64,000 nt of DNA. Origin: Sweltsa coloradensis. Taxonomy: Eukaryota > Arthropoda > Insecta > Plecoptera > Chloroperlidae. The translations under genes were made by a program, and so were the position numbers. Under the pieces are notes generated by a model. That model searched no databases and had not been told where the DNA came from. It saw only the letters and a list, made by a program, of their open reading frames with translations. Below are positions 12,199-23,397 of this stretch, piece after piece (position 1 is the stretch's first letter; each line of letters begins with the position of its first letter). The stretch covers positions 62,001-126,000 of the forward strand of contig JAMZAV010000029.1 in NCBI GenBank assembly GCA_024449915.1, in the 5' to 3' direction.

Positions 12199-12285
12199 AA
12201 ATAAATAATTAAATTCATACATAAACTCGTGTTTAGAGTGTACCCATGCACTCAGTCATATAACATATTTTCAGTGGGGGACACT
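12199..12285 (-). mobile_element. 3' end of SINE G, partial copy
   Basis: Read on the plus strand, an 'aaataaat' stretch is followed by 'tttagagtgtacccatgcactcagtcat' and 'attttcagtgggggacac'. This matches the reverse complement of the last ~75 bases of the full-length SINE at 45061-45475. Only the 3' part is present. Confidence 0.6.
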
Positions 12286-12839
12286 CTATTCTTTAATTCT
12301 ACGCAATTCTATATTGGCCACGTATTGTCTTGCAAAAGAAATACAACTATTTCAAAGAATATAAAATTTCACCACACCACTCTATACCGTTGGGAGAAAG
12401 AAACTGGAATTGAAAGCAATGCATTAGCTCAATATAATATCCACATCAAAATTTATACTCAGAAGTAGGACAGTGAAGAATTTCGAAGTTGTTATATTGA
12501 CAATAATTTGTATTATATTATAAATGGTCGCAAATAATGAAAGAATCAATTGTAAAACATGTAAATTAAGAGAATTGACTTTCAAATGTCAAAATTGTAC
12601 GTAAGACGATAGTAATATGGAATATATGGCATGACACGGGTACGATATCTTGTAAAACATTTTTGTGGACAAGAATTAAGCAGACAAATTTTTAAAACAT
12701 TTATTCATCTCATTAATTGTATAGTTTATATAATTGTTTTATTCCGTTTCTTTGTCATCTCTGTGGTCCCTTTCTCTGAAGCCTCGCGAAAGCCACATCA
12801 GCCAAGCGCCCCGCCGATGAAGAAGAAGAAGAAGACCGC

Positions 12840-12900
12840 CTCATAAAAACCACGTCTCGTAATTTACGAGCGTCGCGACGCACTCGTCTACATCTAACCG
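12840..12900. other. CpG-rich spot with short palindromes
   Basis: 'ctcgtaatttacgag' and the 12-bp perfect palindrome GCGTCGCGACGC lie within 25 bp of each other in an otherwise AT-rich setting. No further copies are seen. Confidence 0.4.
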
Positions 12901-13382
12901 ACGCTCTGTGCGCTGTGCTGTGTAATGCGACGACTCACGACAGAAGCAACTCGAGTAAAGAAGCAACTTGACTCATACATAATCAACACAAACAATCAAT
13001 CTACGTTACAACTCTAGTGCATGTACCAACACAACTATCTTCAAGCTGTATGCAAATAGTTTTAACTTGCAAGACAAAAGAGTTAAGTAGAGTAAACTGT
13101 GTATGTCGTAAGGAGAATCTATTAGACAATGGTAGAATCATTGTTGAATGAATTACTTAGAAACCGGAAATAGCAACATTGTAAGCGTCTAGAGGGATTA
13201 AAAGATACTCTGACAGTAAGATTTAACGTTTTTCTGCAGGGAGAAGATATATAAAATATTCATATGTTTGGGAAACTTTGAATGGTTTCCATCAACTAAG
13301 GTTATACAAACACCAAAAAAAAAATGAGGGTGAGGCTAAAAGTATCTTCGAAACTGAATGTTTGATGTAGCAGCCATTGAAT

Positions 13383-13442
13383 AAATAAATGAATTCGTAT
13401 TAAGAGTCTACCCACTCAGTCACATAACTGATTTTCAGCTAT
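13383..13442 (-). mobile_element. 3' end of SINE G, second partial copy
   Basis: 'aataaataaatgaattcgta' is followed by 'agagtctacccactcagtca' and 'aactgattttcag', matching the reverse complement of the 3' end of the SINE at 45061-45475. This copy is shorter than the one at 12.2 kb. Confidence 0.65.
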
Positions 13443-14205
13443 GCTGTAATGTTGTGACGCTGGAAACTATAAGATCTTACTTTAATGAACTAAGAGCAAA
13501 AAAAAATGAAATGAGGGGATTTGCAACAGCGTAAATTTCTATTATGTCAAAAATATAGTGAATACACAAAGATTAGTCGTATACACATCATATACTCAAA
13601 GTTTCAGTGATGGTTTGAGTATCAATACTAATGCCACACCTATATTTCATCTGAGTTTTGAGCAATTCTATAGTCAATGCACAAAGTATGTTAGTAAATA
13701 TTTTGTTTATCCTGCATTGCAGATTATAGAACCATGGATTTACGCCAGTTACTATTCTAAGACCATGATAGAACTATACATCAATTTAAAAGTTTTGAAT
13801 TGTTCTAATTAGAAAACAAAGCGACTAATTGGAACACTGAGCATTAAAAGGTAAACGACTTGAGTCAATTTGAAGAGCTACACCAGTGTATCAGACAAAT
13901 TTCTAACTCAAATATTTATAAGTTTATAAACTCTGTGTAAGTAGATTGTAGATTTGTTTTAATTCGTCCTACTTTTAAATAACAAGAAGCACAATGATAA
14001 ATATTTCGATTTTTTTTAAAGATTGTTTTGAATTCTACCTGGTACTAAAACTTGTTGTAAAATGATGATAAGATCATGGAGTTATATATAGTACTGTCGT
14101 ACACTAATATGATCTCAAGAAAAGAGGCTAAATGTTTTTGTTACATATGAATGATTATACCGGTGTAGATACTTCCAATTAATACACATTCCCTCTCATG
14201 TATAA

Positions 14206-14687
14206 AGACTTGCGTCGGTAAGTTGGGGACGCAAATATTGGCAAAGATGGCCACCGGCCAATCAATGAGATCAATGAGATCAATGGAAATGAAATGCAAG
14301 CAAAAACCGGTCCCAAATGAGCCGAATAAATTATGCTAAGCATTTCTAGATAGAACACAGCAAACTTGGATTATTTTTGTGTTTTGGGCAACCTGCAACG
14401 TATGTAGTGGTCAAAAATCAAATTTTTACCGTCCACTTTGGAGTAATGGTTAACGATAGGCATTTCTATGCGAAGGATCGTGGGTTTACATTTCTATAAA
14501 TTTTTAAAAACGTTTTGAAATTTTTTACTCAATATTTCACGTTTTTTGCTTGTTTCACTGTATGTTGGTACAAAAAGTTTAGTTGACATTCATTTTCTGA
14601 TACAAAAAAGCAAGAGTTGACATTTGCGTCACATCCAGAGTAGCCGCAACTTTACCGACGCATCTAGCGACTTGCGGACGCAAGTCT
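14206..14687. mobile_element. MITE with GACTTGCGTC termini
   Basis: The left end AGACTTGCGTCGGTAAGTTG pairs with the right end, whose reverse complement starts AGACTTGCGTCCGCAAGTC and continues into 'gatgcgtcggtaaagttg'. Thus the terminal 12 bases and an inner block (CGTCGGTAAAGTTG, then GACGCAAAT) are repeated in inverted orientation. The right terminus itself contains the palindrome GACTTGCGGACGCAAGTC. The element is about 480 bp with a non-coding AT-rich interior. No clear target duplication is visible. Confidence 0.7.
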
Positions 14688-15008
14688 GCTAACGCAACTA
14701 TATTTGTGCATACGTTTTTATAGCCCTATGAATTAACATATGAATATGACCAAGGCCGCCATTTTTACCGAGACGCGACTTTGCGCAGGTCAATCTTTGT
14801 GCATTTAGGGGATCATGAACAGCATTTTATAAAGGTTTGATTGACGATAAAAACAATTCATAATGTTGCCAAAAGTAAATGTGGAAGTCTAAAAAAGGAA
14901 ATCCAGTTGATTCCACCTATCGTTATGTGTTCATCAGTGAATACACAACGCCAAAAGGTTGTAACTTTATTTGATAACTTTTTAACCAGCGGTTCAGCCG
15001 CGATCGTT

Positions 15009-15385
15009 TAACCGGTTCCCACTCGAACACCGAAGTTAAGCAACCTTCAGGCGTGGTCACGAGTAGAGTCAATAAACGCTCTGCCTTGAAATACACATAT
15101 ACCGCTTTAAGAGCAGATGGAGGGTTCAAGAGCTAGTGTAACGGCTTCGTTCTTCTCGACGTCTGCTCGGCAGTCCGGGTTAGTGGAGAAACCTGACTGT
15201 CAAGGCTACACCGTCTTTTCGGATGGGACATAAAACCGTTGGTCTCCTTGGTACTTTTCGCCAAGAGTAGACTACGTGCCGATACCGGGTTTCCCCTCCA
15301 CCCTTCTTTATTATCATCATCACTGGTCACTCTAAAATGGCAGTACGTGCTGTGTGGCCAATTCATAAAATAAATAAAAAATAAG
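15009..15385 (+). mobile_element. 5S rRNA-derived SINE
   Basis: The head carries a 5S rRNA block: 'accggttcccactcg' followed by CACCGAAGTTAAGCAAC (15028-15044), the region containing box A of the 5S internal promoter. Homology fades after about 15070. The body ('aacctgactgtcaaggctac', 'ttttcggatgggacataaaa', 'gtgccgataccgggtttccc') recurs at 21300-21442 on the opposite strand. An A-rich tail (taaaataaataaaaaataa) closes it. This organisation is that of 5S-derived (SINE3-type) retroposons mobilised by LINE machinery. Confidence 0.78.
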
Positions 15386-16920
15386 TTAAGCTTTAGTATC
15401 GATTAGTGATACCTCGCTTGAACCGTTTCTAACGCTGAACTTAAAGAATAAACTAACAGTATAGGCTAGACATGCTAGACTCTCTCGCAGACACTTCAGT
15501 TAACCTGCGTGTTGAGCGTGCGACCATAACTAATGGTGGTGGGAATAGAAAAGTAGATCAAGGGCGTTTTGTCTCGTGAATTACCTAATGCTTCGTCTAG
15601 GAGAGTAATTTAAACATGTGGAAATTGAAAGTTTACGAAAGATAGCATATAAGAACTACTATCTGTCTTATATGTAAAGGCACGGATTAAAAACATGTAT
15701 TTAATCGTGTTAGGATTCTACTTTAGAGTAATTGTGTTTTCGATGCTGCCTTCAAATTAAGTACGATAATCTCTATAAATATGCTCAATTATATTATCAT
15801 AGAGTTTCGAAAATTTGCGCATATAAGCATTGTCAAATCATTATTTTTTGTTTTAAAGTTAGGGGAGATAATTGTAAAATATTTTACGGAGATAGTTATG
15901 TAATTTGTACATAGTGATACCTAGTTAATACCTTGTGTGTGTTGCTTGAACCAACGATTATCACTAGAACGGTGTTATTTAGTTTCTTGAAAGACATTCC
16001 AGGAGGAATAGCCTGGGTGATACATCTTCGCGCATCCATTGATAGCAACAGCTAAATAGAGATACCTGTTGCGTCAGATTTAATAATAATTAATATTACA
16101 GGTTATCATGTCGCCGCGACCATAATAATAGGTACAGTATCTACAAAGAAGATGTGTTTCGCTTTTGCACACACACACTACATTATCTGACAGGACATAA
16201 TACCAACATAAGCGAACTTGCCTTGTCGATGCTGGCGACGTGCAAGGGTTAATCTCGCCCAATCTGTGGGCCCTTTCCAAATATCGTTGGGGTTGGCGTC
16301 GCCGTCAACATGGTTGGTTTGGAGTCAATTTAAAGAATTCGTCAGCTGAAAATTATCTAGATAAGAAAATAAATTTCCCCATGCCCGTTTAAATTTTTAC
16401 ATTCTTGACGGAAAGTGATGTTTTGTGATAAAATCAGTTCGTTTTCATTTTAAGATAAACCCACAAATTGTGCAACGAGTAAGTGATTTTAGTTGTTCTC
16501 ACACATTCTATGTTCATGAATATTTAACATGTACAATGTGGTGGCCAAATAAAATATTGTTACTCTCACTAAATGATTGCACACCACTGAAAAATCTCTC
16601 ATCAGATCGACATAAAAATGTTCATAAGATCATAACAACACCTCTCTAGGACCAACTATATTCGGAATCAAAAGTGGTTTCGAAAATGAAAACAACATAT
16701 TTCATTTAGTAAACATTTCTATGCCTAGAAGATTATAAATGAGTGCAAGAATTGATACACATCACTTTCACCTAAACCCTGTTGCAATGCCCAAACACTA
16801 GCATCGTGGTTGGCAGCAAAAGTGCGGTAAATTTAAAATTAAAAATAACAGAAAAACTATTTTCTGAAATATCGTTCGATGTACGATTTTTTGACAGACG
16901 GTACGGCGCCTCAGCCAACT
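15386..16920. other. No gene seen
   Basis: AT-rich, with small open frames at 15732-15914, 16425-16649 and 16782-16976 that lack recognisable domains. 'ctagtatcgattagtgatacct' and 'acatagtgatacctagtta' are similar short words but I could not extend them into a repeat. Confidence 0.4.
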
Positions 16921-16924
16921 ATAG

Positions 16925-17177
16925 ACTAGGAAAACGCCAAAGTCTTTGTAAGACGAGTGAGCGAGTCATGTGTTGAGTACCCGGGAACATTTGCATTTAA
17001 GTTGATTGATATAAGGAAATGATAGGGTTTTGAGTTTAGTTTGTATAAAGATGCGTCAAATGTAAGGCCATAATGCGCCTCTCATAGCCTATGGTAGGCT
17101 AGGGATCCAGCCGTATGTAGGGGTAGGATTACATGACTCGCTCACTCGTCTAACAACGACTTAGGCGTTTTAATAGT
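16925..17177. mobile_element. Family B MITE, copy B2
   Basis: The left end is ACTAGGAAAACGCCAAAGTC followed by 'agacgagtgagcgagtcatg' and 'gagtacccgg'. The right end contains 'catgactcgctcactcgtc' and 'cgacttaggcgtttta', its inverted counterpart. It is slightly shorter than B1 (253 versus 277 bp), and its right arm has lost the 'gagtacccgg' segment and the last CCTAG. Confidence 0.85.
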
Positions 17178-17751
17178 TATATATCATGTAACACTATAAT
17201 AGTGTACGCATCAGATTCTATTAGAATCAACCTTTAAGAACAAACAAAGAAGAAACCTCTTTTAAAACTCTCGTTCAGTCTCCGGTTTTCGGTGTAATTT
17301 TGATGAGCGGACGCTTACAAAAAAATCCTGATTAAAAAGGGTGCTGTGCATTGTGACCTTGGCGTGAGGTAAAAAAATATTTCTTCATTTTATTACAAGG
17401 TAAAATACGTGATCGTTAGATACGTTAAGATCATTTTATAGTCGTGAAACCTGTCTACGATTAATCATGTCTCCATTCTCCTTCAGACTAATAAAATTCA
17501 GCAAAATTCATAAAGAAAACTATATAACACTCGTAAAATATGTTTGCTTTAACTCGCTCATTCAAGGATTGAAGTGATAACTGTTTTAGAGTTTATGTGA
17601 CAAAATATCATTACAAAGACTAGCACGTACGAAACATAAAACATAGACGAGCTGAACTGTCATAATACAGGTGAATAAAAAGACCCCCCTCCCGCCCTCT
17701 TTTATTGCCCACTTGTGACTAGACTGCACTGACAGTAATTCACCCCATGTG

Positions 17752-17830
17752 AGGGGTGGGGCGGTCCAGTCATAGTCTCGAGTCCCGCGCCTGCGCGCGA
17801 CGTACAGTTCTAGGCGCTAGCGAGGTGAGT
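17752..17830 (+). promoter_or_regulatory. GC-rich promoter-like patch with splice-donor-like end (candidate)
   Basis: A GC-box-like 'ggggtggggcgg' (17752-17763) is followed by GCGCCTGCGCGC near 17787-17798, which resembles an NRF1-type site with one base changed. It ends with GCGAG|GTGAGT at 17825, a near-consensus 5' splice site. Together these would fit a CpG promoter with a short non-coding first exon on the plus strand. No coding exon follows within the window that I can connect, so this stays a candidate. Confidence 0.25.
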
Positions 17831-18177
17831 CATTGTGTGTGGTGACATACGGACCATCCCCAATTAATGACCTCGACTGAGTCACGTATGGTGCAAGGGG
17901 TGGGTAAAATGATTTGTGTTGGGGCGTGTAGAAGAAGGTTCAATTTGAGCCACTTGGTCGTAGACGAGAGAATGTTTGGTTAATTGTCAGTCGGACACTT
18001 TTTCTAGGTTAAAAAAATTAAATTTTTTTTTTAACTGAATTCATTTTAATTGTCACAACAGAGGACAATATTATATAAACCATCACGCCATAAAACTGAT
18101 TTACAAATTAGGTCTATTTGTAAAACTTAGTGCATGAATTCACACGACATATTACATTGTAATATACGACATAGTAT

Positions 18178-18412
18178 ACCGACAGTGTTGGCTCGAGCGT
18201 TAAGGGCGCGACTCTGATTCGGGAGGTCCCGGGTTCAAATCCCGTCGAGACCGGCAATCCTGACTGAAAGTTTTTCCGAGGTTTTCGTCAGACGTTAATG
18301 CGTATGTAAAGGATTCAGTCCTCTGAAACCAGCCCTCAGACATCCCTTCACAATTGTCTAATCCGCAACTGGAGAGGGGCATGAATTGCACCCTGGGCAG
18401 GCTTCCCACTAG
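18178..18412 (+). mobile_element. tRNA-derived SINE, family C, copy 1
   Basis: The head has box A-like 'ttggctcgagcgttaagg' and box B-like 'cgggttcaaatcccg', followed by 'tcgagaccggcaatcctgac'. The body contains 'gaggttttcgtcag', 'catcccttcacaattg' and 'gaattgcaccctgggcaggc'. A second copy on the minus strand at 63018-63260 aligns along essentially the whole length. This is the organisation of a polymerase III-transcribed, tRNA-derived retroposon; no tRNA fold with a usable acceptor stem is retained. Confidence 0.85.
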
Positions 18413-18479
18413 AAATTATTATGACGGTGTAGTGTTTCACGCTTTAGTTGTTGTTTTGCTGATGCACACAGCACCATAT

Positions 18480-18606
18480 TAAATTATTAACAACTAATGG
18501 ATTAAATTATAGTTATTATTGTCGTAAAAGTTTGTCCCAACTGAGGATCAAACCCAGAACGTTCAGCTTAACGTACCGATACTCTACCAATTGAGTAATA
18601 TTGGGC
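18480..18606 (-). mobile_element. tRNA-derived SINE, family D, copy 1
   Basis: On the minus strand 'ggcccaatattactcaattg' followed by 'gtagagtat' gives a box A-like segment, then 'tgggtttgatcctcagttgg' a box B-like one. It continues with 'gacaaacttttacgacaata'. The box B plus 'ttttacgacaat' part recurs at 18678-18735 in the opposite orientation. Confidence 0.6.
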
Positions 18607-18671
18607 CTAAAGGCAAGCTATTACTTAATTTCAATGATTGATGAGTGCCATGTCATAAATAAATAAATATA

Positions 18672-18738
18672 AATTTATTCGATCCCCAGTCGGTGCTTAC
18701 TTTTACGACAATTGCTGTCATTCAAAACTATGAAATCA
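18672..18738 (+). mobile_element. tRNA-derived SINE, family D, copy 2 (5'-truncated)
   Basis: 'ttcgatccccagtcggtgct' followed by 'tacttttacgacaattgctg' matches copy 1 from box B onwards. Upstream of box B the similarity stops in an 'aaataaataaat' stretch, so box A is missing. The two copies are separated by less than 80 bp and point in opposite directions. Confidence 0.55.
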
Positions 18739-19199
18739 AAGCACGGTTTTGTTTAAAATCCTTGTATTATTATGATTAACAATAATCTACTAGCTTTATG
18801 CTTATGTGGGTTTCTATTAATGATGCCTTTTTGCGAATGAATACTAATATGACTTCAATTTTATATTTTTCTCTGTTTTATTAATGTCACTAAGTTATTG
18901 ATTGAGCATTTTTAACATTGTACCGAGAATTTGGAAAATTCACCTTTCTCTGAATCTGATTATTACCTATATTGTGACTTCTAAGATCACTTATGCATTA
19001 ATTGGCTCGTTCACTGTTATGTTGGCAAAGCAAGTCGTACAATCCTACTATTGTGATGTTTTCTGTGCCCGCCAGTCGAATCACCAACTGTCTGAGCCTA
19101 GTCGAGCAAAGTTACTCAGAAGAGAGACGAAGTCGGTCAGATAAAATTCTCTCAGAATAGCTCCTGATTTAGCTCGGGTGTCTTGATCGTAGCTGTTTA

Positions 19200-21240
19200 T
19201 ACCGAAACGAGGGCAAGGTTCAATCTATTTCAAATGTCGTCGAGGAGTATTGCGTATTGACGAGAGAAGAGGTCGGGAAAGATCGAAGAAATTTGGACAG
19301 TCCGTACTGCGCATTCTGAAAGTCTAATCTTCACCGTTTGAAACTTGAGGTGGCCAAATGTGATGATTTGAGAAAGTATTAACACTCGTTGTTGCTTCAA
19401 TTCTAAAGTGGAAGGGTTAAAACATGCTACAGAACTTGTACTTATTTTTACTTATTGTAACTAATATAATGTTTGCAAAAACGCAAGGTTAATATGCCAT
19501 ATTAACGTTTCACGTCTAAGTATCTATTTTTGAATTGATTATGTGATAATGCTTTTTTCTGATTTTGGTTTCTTAATTTATATTTGATAAATTTTATTTC
19601 ACATTTTTCATGCAGTATTTAAAAATGTTATTATTAACTCCTCTTATTGTTCAATGTTGTAATGAATTTCTTTTAACAATAGTTCAATATTTTGTGTGCA
19701 TTAATGAGCTTATTGTTAGTTAATTTTGTTTAGTTTGTTCAGTTTTAATAAATGAATAGGATAACGTAACACAATTAAATATTGTTTGCGTATTGAAGAA
19801 AAGATTACAACAACATTTTAATTTATTCCATAGATTTTAAATGCGTATACGTTCATACTTCAAATTGAGCATAATTAATGTGCTGCGTGAAAATTTCATA
19901 AATAAACAAAACAAATAATACAAGGCAACTTTTAAAAAAAAGACAAAAGACATAGAGACCACTACCTTAAAAATAAAATATTATTTGAGTGAAAATATTT
20001 AATGAAATTTAAGAGCAGGAATTATAATATGTGCGTTTTTCTGTCATATTTGTCCCCCAAAATTAATTGATAATGAAATAACGCTTTATTAAGAGAAACT
20101 AAGTTCCGGTTCTTTTCTTTCTTCTTTCTTCCTTTTTTCCGCACACTTTTCTGAGTAAATTACTCAAAATTCACGCCTCTATCACCAAACCCGAATGGTT
20201 TGTCTAAGCAACCAGGCTCTAGTGAATTTCCTGTGATTTGAATAAGTTTCACAACCACATTAACAGTATGAATAACTGAAGCTGTACCCCTGTTGATTTT
20301 CTCAGAAATCACATTTACAGCATGCATTTTAATTCCCGTCGTAAGCGCTCTGTTTTGTTATGTCAGTATTTCCGCGTATTGTTCTAAGTTTTCAATTTTG
20401 AAATATCACTTTCATCTCCGTACTAAATAAATAAGCTTAGATAGAAACTAACCTATTCGCTTGAAGTGCTGCCTGTATTAAATCCGCCTTGAAAATAATG
20501 GTTACTAATAAGCTTGTTTAGGGGTATTGTTTGAATTGTTTACAACGGCCTAACTTCCCCTCTCTCCTCCCCTCTCCCCACCCCACCCCTCACCCAGCGA
20601 GAGCACCTCACTGTAATCAATGCATTTACTCGTAAAGCTTTCCTCTGTTTAATACTTAGCATTTGCGGTTGGGAGGAAATTACGTTTGCGGTGTTTAAAT
20701 TAGTAGGGAATTCGTTTGCAGAATTTTGTTAAGTGTGTACTTATCTAACAAAATGCCAGGTAGGCCTAAACTGGAAAGCGTATCCACGAGCGGTTTTACT
20801 GCAACACCTTGAAATACCCTGGGAAACCATTTACGTGCTGGTTGTGTGTAATTCTGAAAATATAAATTTATTATTTCTGATATGAATGGATGTTAATCTA
20901 GTGTTGTATTTAGAATAGTTTTCAAATAAATAATAGTAAAAATACAACTCTCTATACAATTTTAAATTTTTTTTGAAAAGGTTTCAGAAATAGTGAGCTA
21001 AATAGTCATGATAAGAAGCTGACCAATGTAAAGCTTTATATTCATAACGAGGAATGAAATAACATAACAGGTAAGGAATGATAAATATTGTGACATTTCC
21101 CTGTTATACTTTTAATTTAACTTGTAAAAGAGTTAATCTTAACAAATTTACAGTGCAATTTATAAAATCATAACAAAACCATGTAAGCATACATAACAGA
21201 TCATACAAATATTTCTCAGTTTCAGTTTAACACGTACCAC
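19200..21240. other. No gene seen
   Basis: A long AT-rich stretch with poly-A and poly-T runs, a pyrimidine-rich tract near 20110-20145 and a C-rich tract at 20558-20600. No coding, RNA or recurrent element could be identified. Confidence 0.45.
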
Positions 21241-21299
21241 TATCATATTAAGGCACTAAGGCTTTTGTTGGTGGGATGGTGATAGATGAGGATTACGGG

Positions 21300-21442
21300 T
21301 GAACAGAAGAGAGGAGGGAAAACCCGGTACCGGCACGTAGCCTACTGCTTTCGAACAGTACCAAGGCGACCAACGGCTTTACAAGTTTACATCCCATCCG
21401 AAACTACGGTGTAAGCTTGACAGTCATAGGTTCCTCCACTTA
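21300..21442 (-). mobile_element. 5S-type SINE body, 5'-truncated copy
   Basis: On the minus strand it reads 'ggaggaacctatgactgtca', 'agcttacaccgtagtttcgg', 'atgggatgtaaa', 'gtgccggtaccgggttttcc'. This aligns with the body of the 5S-derived SINE at 15175-15300. The 5S head is absent. Divergence is substantial, so the insertion is not recent. Confidence 0.7.
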
Positions 21443-21787
21443 CATTCTTTCTAAACAGGTGATAGTGATAGTGAATGCTTCTTCGTGGGCTTTTTAAATG
21501 TTATAATTTGACAACGACTGTTGTAAGCATTTGAATGTACCGTTTAAAATTCAATAAAATTGTAAAACAAAAGAAACAATTGTCTTTAAATATTTATTGT
21601 TATTTTCTTATAGTTTGACTTAGTTATTTGTAAAATAACCTTCATTGGATATTTGCTAATTAATTATTAACTTACCAAATACATTATTTGCTGCTCTCTT
21701 GATAAACTTGATTCGTGGATTATTTGAAATCTATGGATGATAAAATGAGACAAAATCTTGGAATAACTTGATTAAAGATTAACAATT

Positions 21788-22190
21788 AAAGGTGTTTTGA
21801 GTATGATAAAGAGTTGGGGCTACTCGTGGAGGCTTATTGCTAATTTCTAAAACCAAAGTTTTTAAAATCTAGATGGATCAAAGACGGACGTTACAAATGT
21901 ATCCATTTGGTTATTTCCAAAAGTATTAGATGACTTATTTTAATACATACATAAAAAACATCTATTTGTTATTTTTATCTTAACAAATTAAGGTGTTTGA
22001 GTATGATAAAGAGTTGGTCTATCGTGGAGGCCTATTTGCTAATTTCTAAAACCAAAAAGTTTTAAAAAATCTAAAATGATCAAAAGATGACTATCACAAA
22101 TGTATCCAATTGGTTATTTCCAAAAAGTATTAAGATGATCTTATATAATACATATATAAACACATCTATTTGTTATTATTCTTAAATTAA
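21788..22190 (+). repeat. Tandem duplication of a ~200-bp segment
   Basis: The segment from 'aaggtgttttgagtatgata' to 'catctatttgttatttttatcttaa' (21788-21985) is repeated immediately at 21988-22190. The copies differ mainly by lengths of A and T runs ('aaaaccaaagttttt' against 'aaaaccaaaaagtttt'). That is either slippage or homopolymer error in the assembly. Confidence 0.85.
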
Positions 22191-22199
22191 TTTTTTATC

Positions 22200-23390
22200 T
22201 AAAGAGTGTACAACATATCCGCAAAAACATATCCATTTACCGTGGACATTATTCTTTCACAGCGGTAAAAACTTCCAAAAACCGTTATTTATCACCATTT
22301 AGTTCATTTCATTTCGCCTCAGCAAGGTCATACACCTTTGGGTCTTATACAACTAACCCTGGCTGAGCGAACAGGGGCAAATGAAGCGTCAGTCTAATGC
22401 ACACCCTGTTACCGACCCAGCTAAATGGTTAAGTGTTGTTACTGAACTAAATGGGCGCGGTGCGATCCGCGATCACTCCGGATTAAAGAGTAATTGAGTG
22501 CAATTGAAATTTGTCAGTTAACGGGTAATCCATCGTGGGAATCCGTTTAATGTTATAGCGTTCGATTGGAAAGCGGAGCCTGTTAAAACTAGACGATGCT
22601 ACATGTTAAGCACGATAGAGAGAAATCAACATTGACTATATTATTTGGAATGTATTTTTGTGCCATTATACAATCTATACAATAGCTTATACAATGGCTA
22701 TTATACAATAATAAAATGTGTTTCTTACCGCCTTTCTGTCAAAGACGGTATTTTGTACCATTTTGTACCATCAAACGAAAATTTTTAAAAACACCTAGAA
22801 ATGTATCTGACAGAAACCTAACCATCTACGTTGAATGGCGTGCTAGGTGGAAATGAAGCTTAAAACAATTTCGAGGTAGCCAATCACAAAGAAACAAAAT
22901 GTTTTATACTAATAAACAAAGGTTTCAATTTATTTACTTCATTTTTACTTGATACATTGTTGAGAAAATGGAAAAACATGGTTAATTTACCATCCAACGA
23001 TCCGGAGTCGGTGGTATCAGCTCTCGACTCGACACCCTCGCAGGGCCTTACGTGCAACGTCTTCACGCAGGCGGCATAAAATGAGCTTCAAGATCTCGTT
23101 TCGCGTCCACGAGCCTTCAGACCTCTACCCCGCTTCAAGTACCCTTAACCGCCTTTAGGCTTTCTCGTCGATTAACTCAAAATGTCATGTTCTCTTGTTG
23201 TCTTTTGTTGTAATCTGAACTTGTAACTCTGTAATCACTGTATCAGGCTACAGAGGGCTACACGTGCCCTGCATTAGCCTTCCTGCTACGTGGGCACGTA
23301 AAATTCATTAAAATAATAATCTTTATGACAATGTTAAGAACCCAATTTGTAATATACTCACATTAAAACATACAAGGAAAAATAAATGCG
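22200..23390. other. No gene seen
   Basis: AT-rich with some GC-balanced patches (22310-22560 and 23000-23160). No convincing domain or recurrent element was found. Confidence 0.4.
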
Positions 23391-23397
23391 ATTGCTT

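Noticed and set aside
18186..18257. tRNA gene with box A and box B
   Set aside because: No closable acceptor stem. The same sequence with the same downstream body recurs at 63.0 kb, so it is a SINE head.
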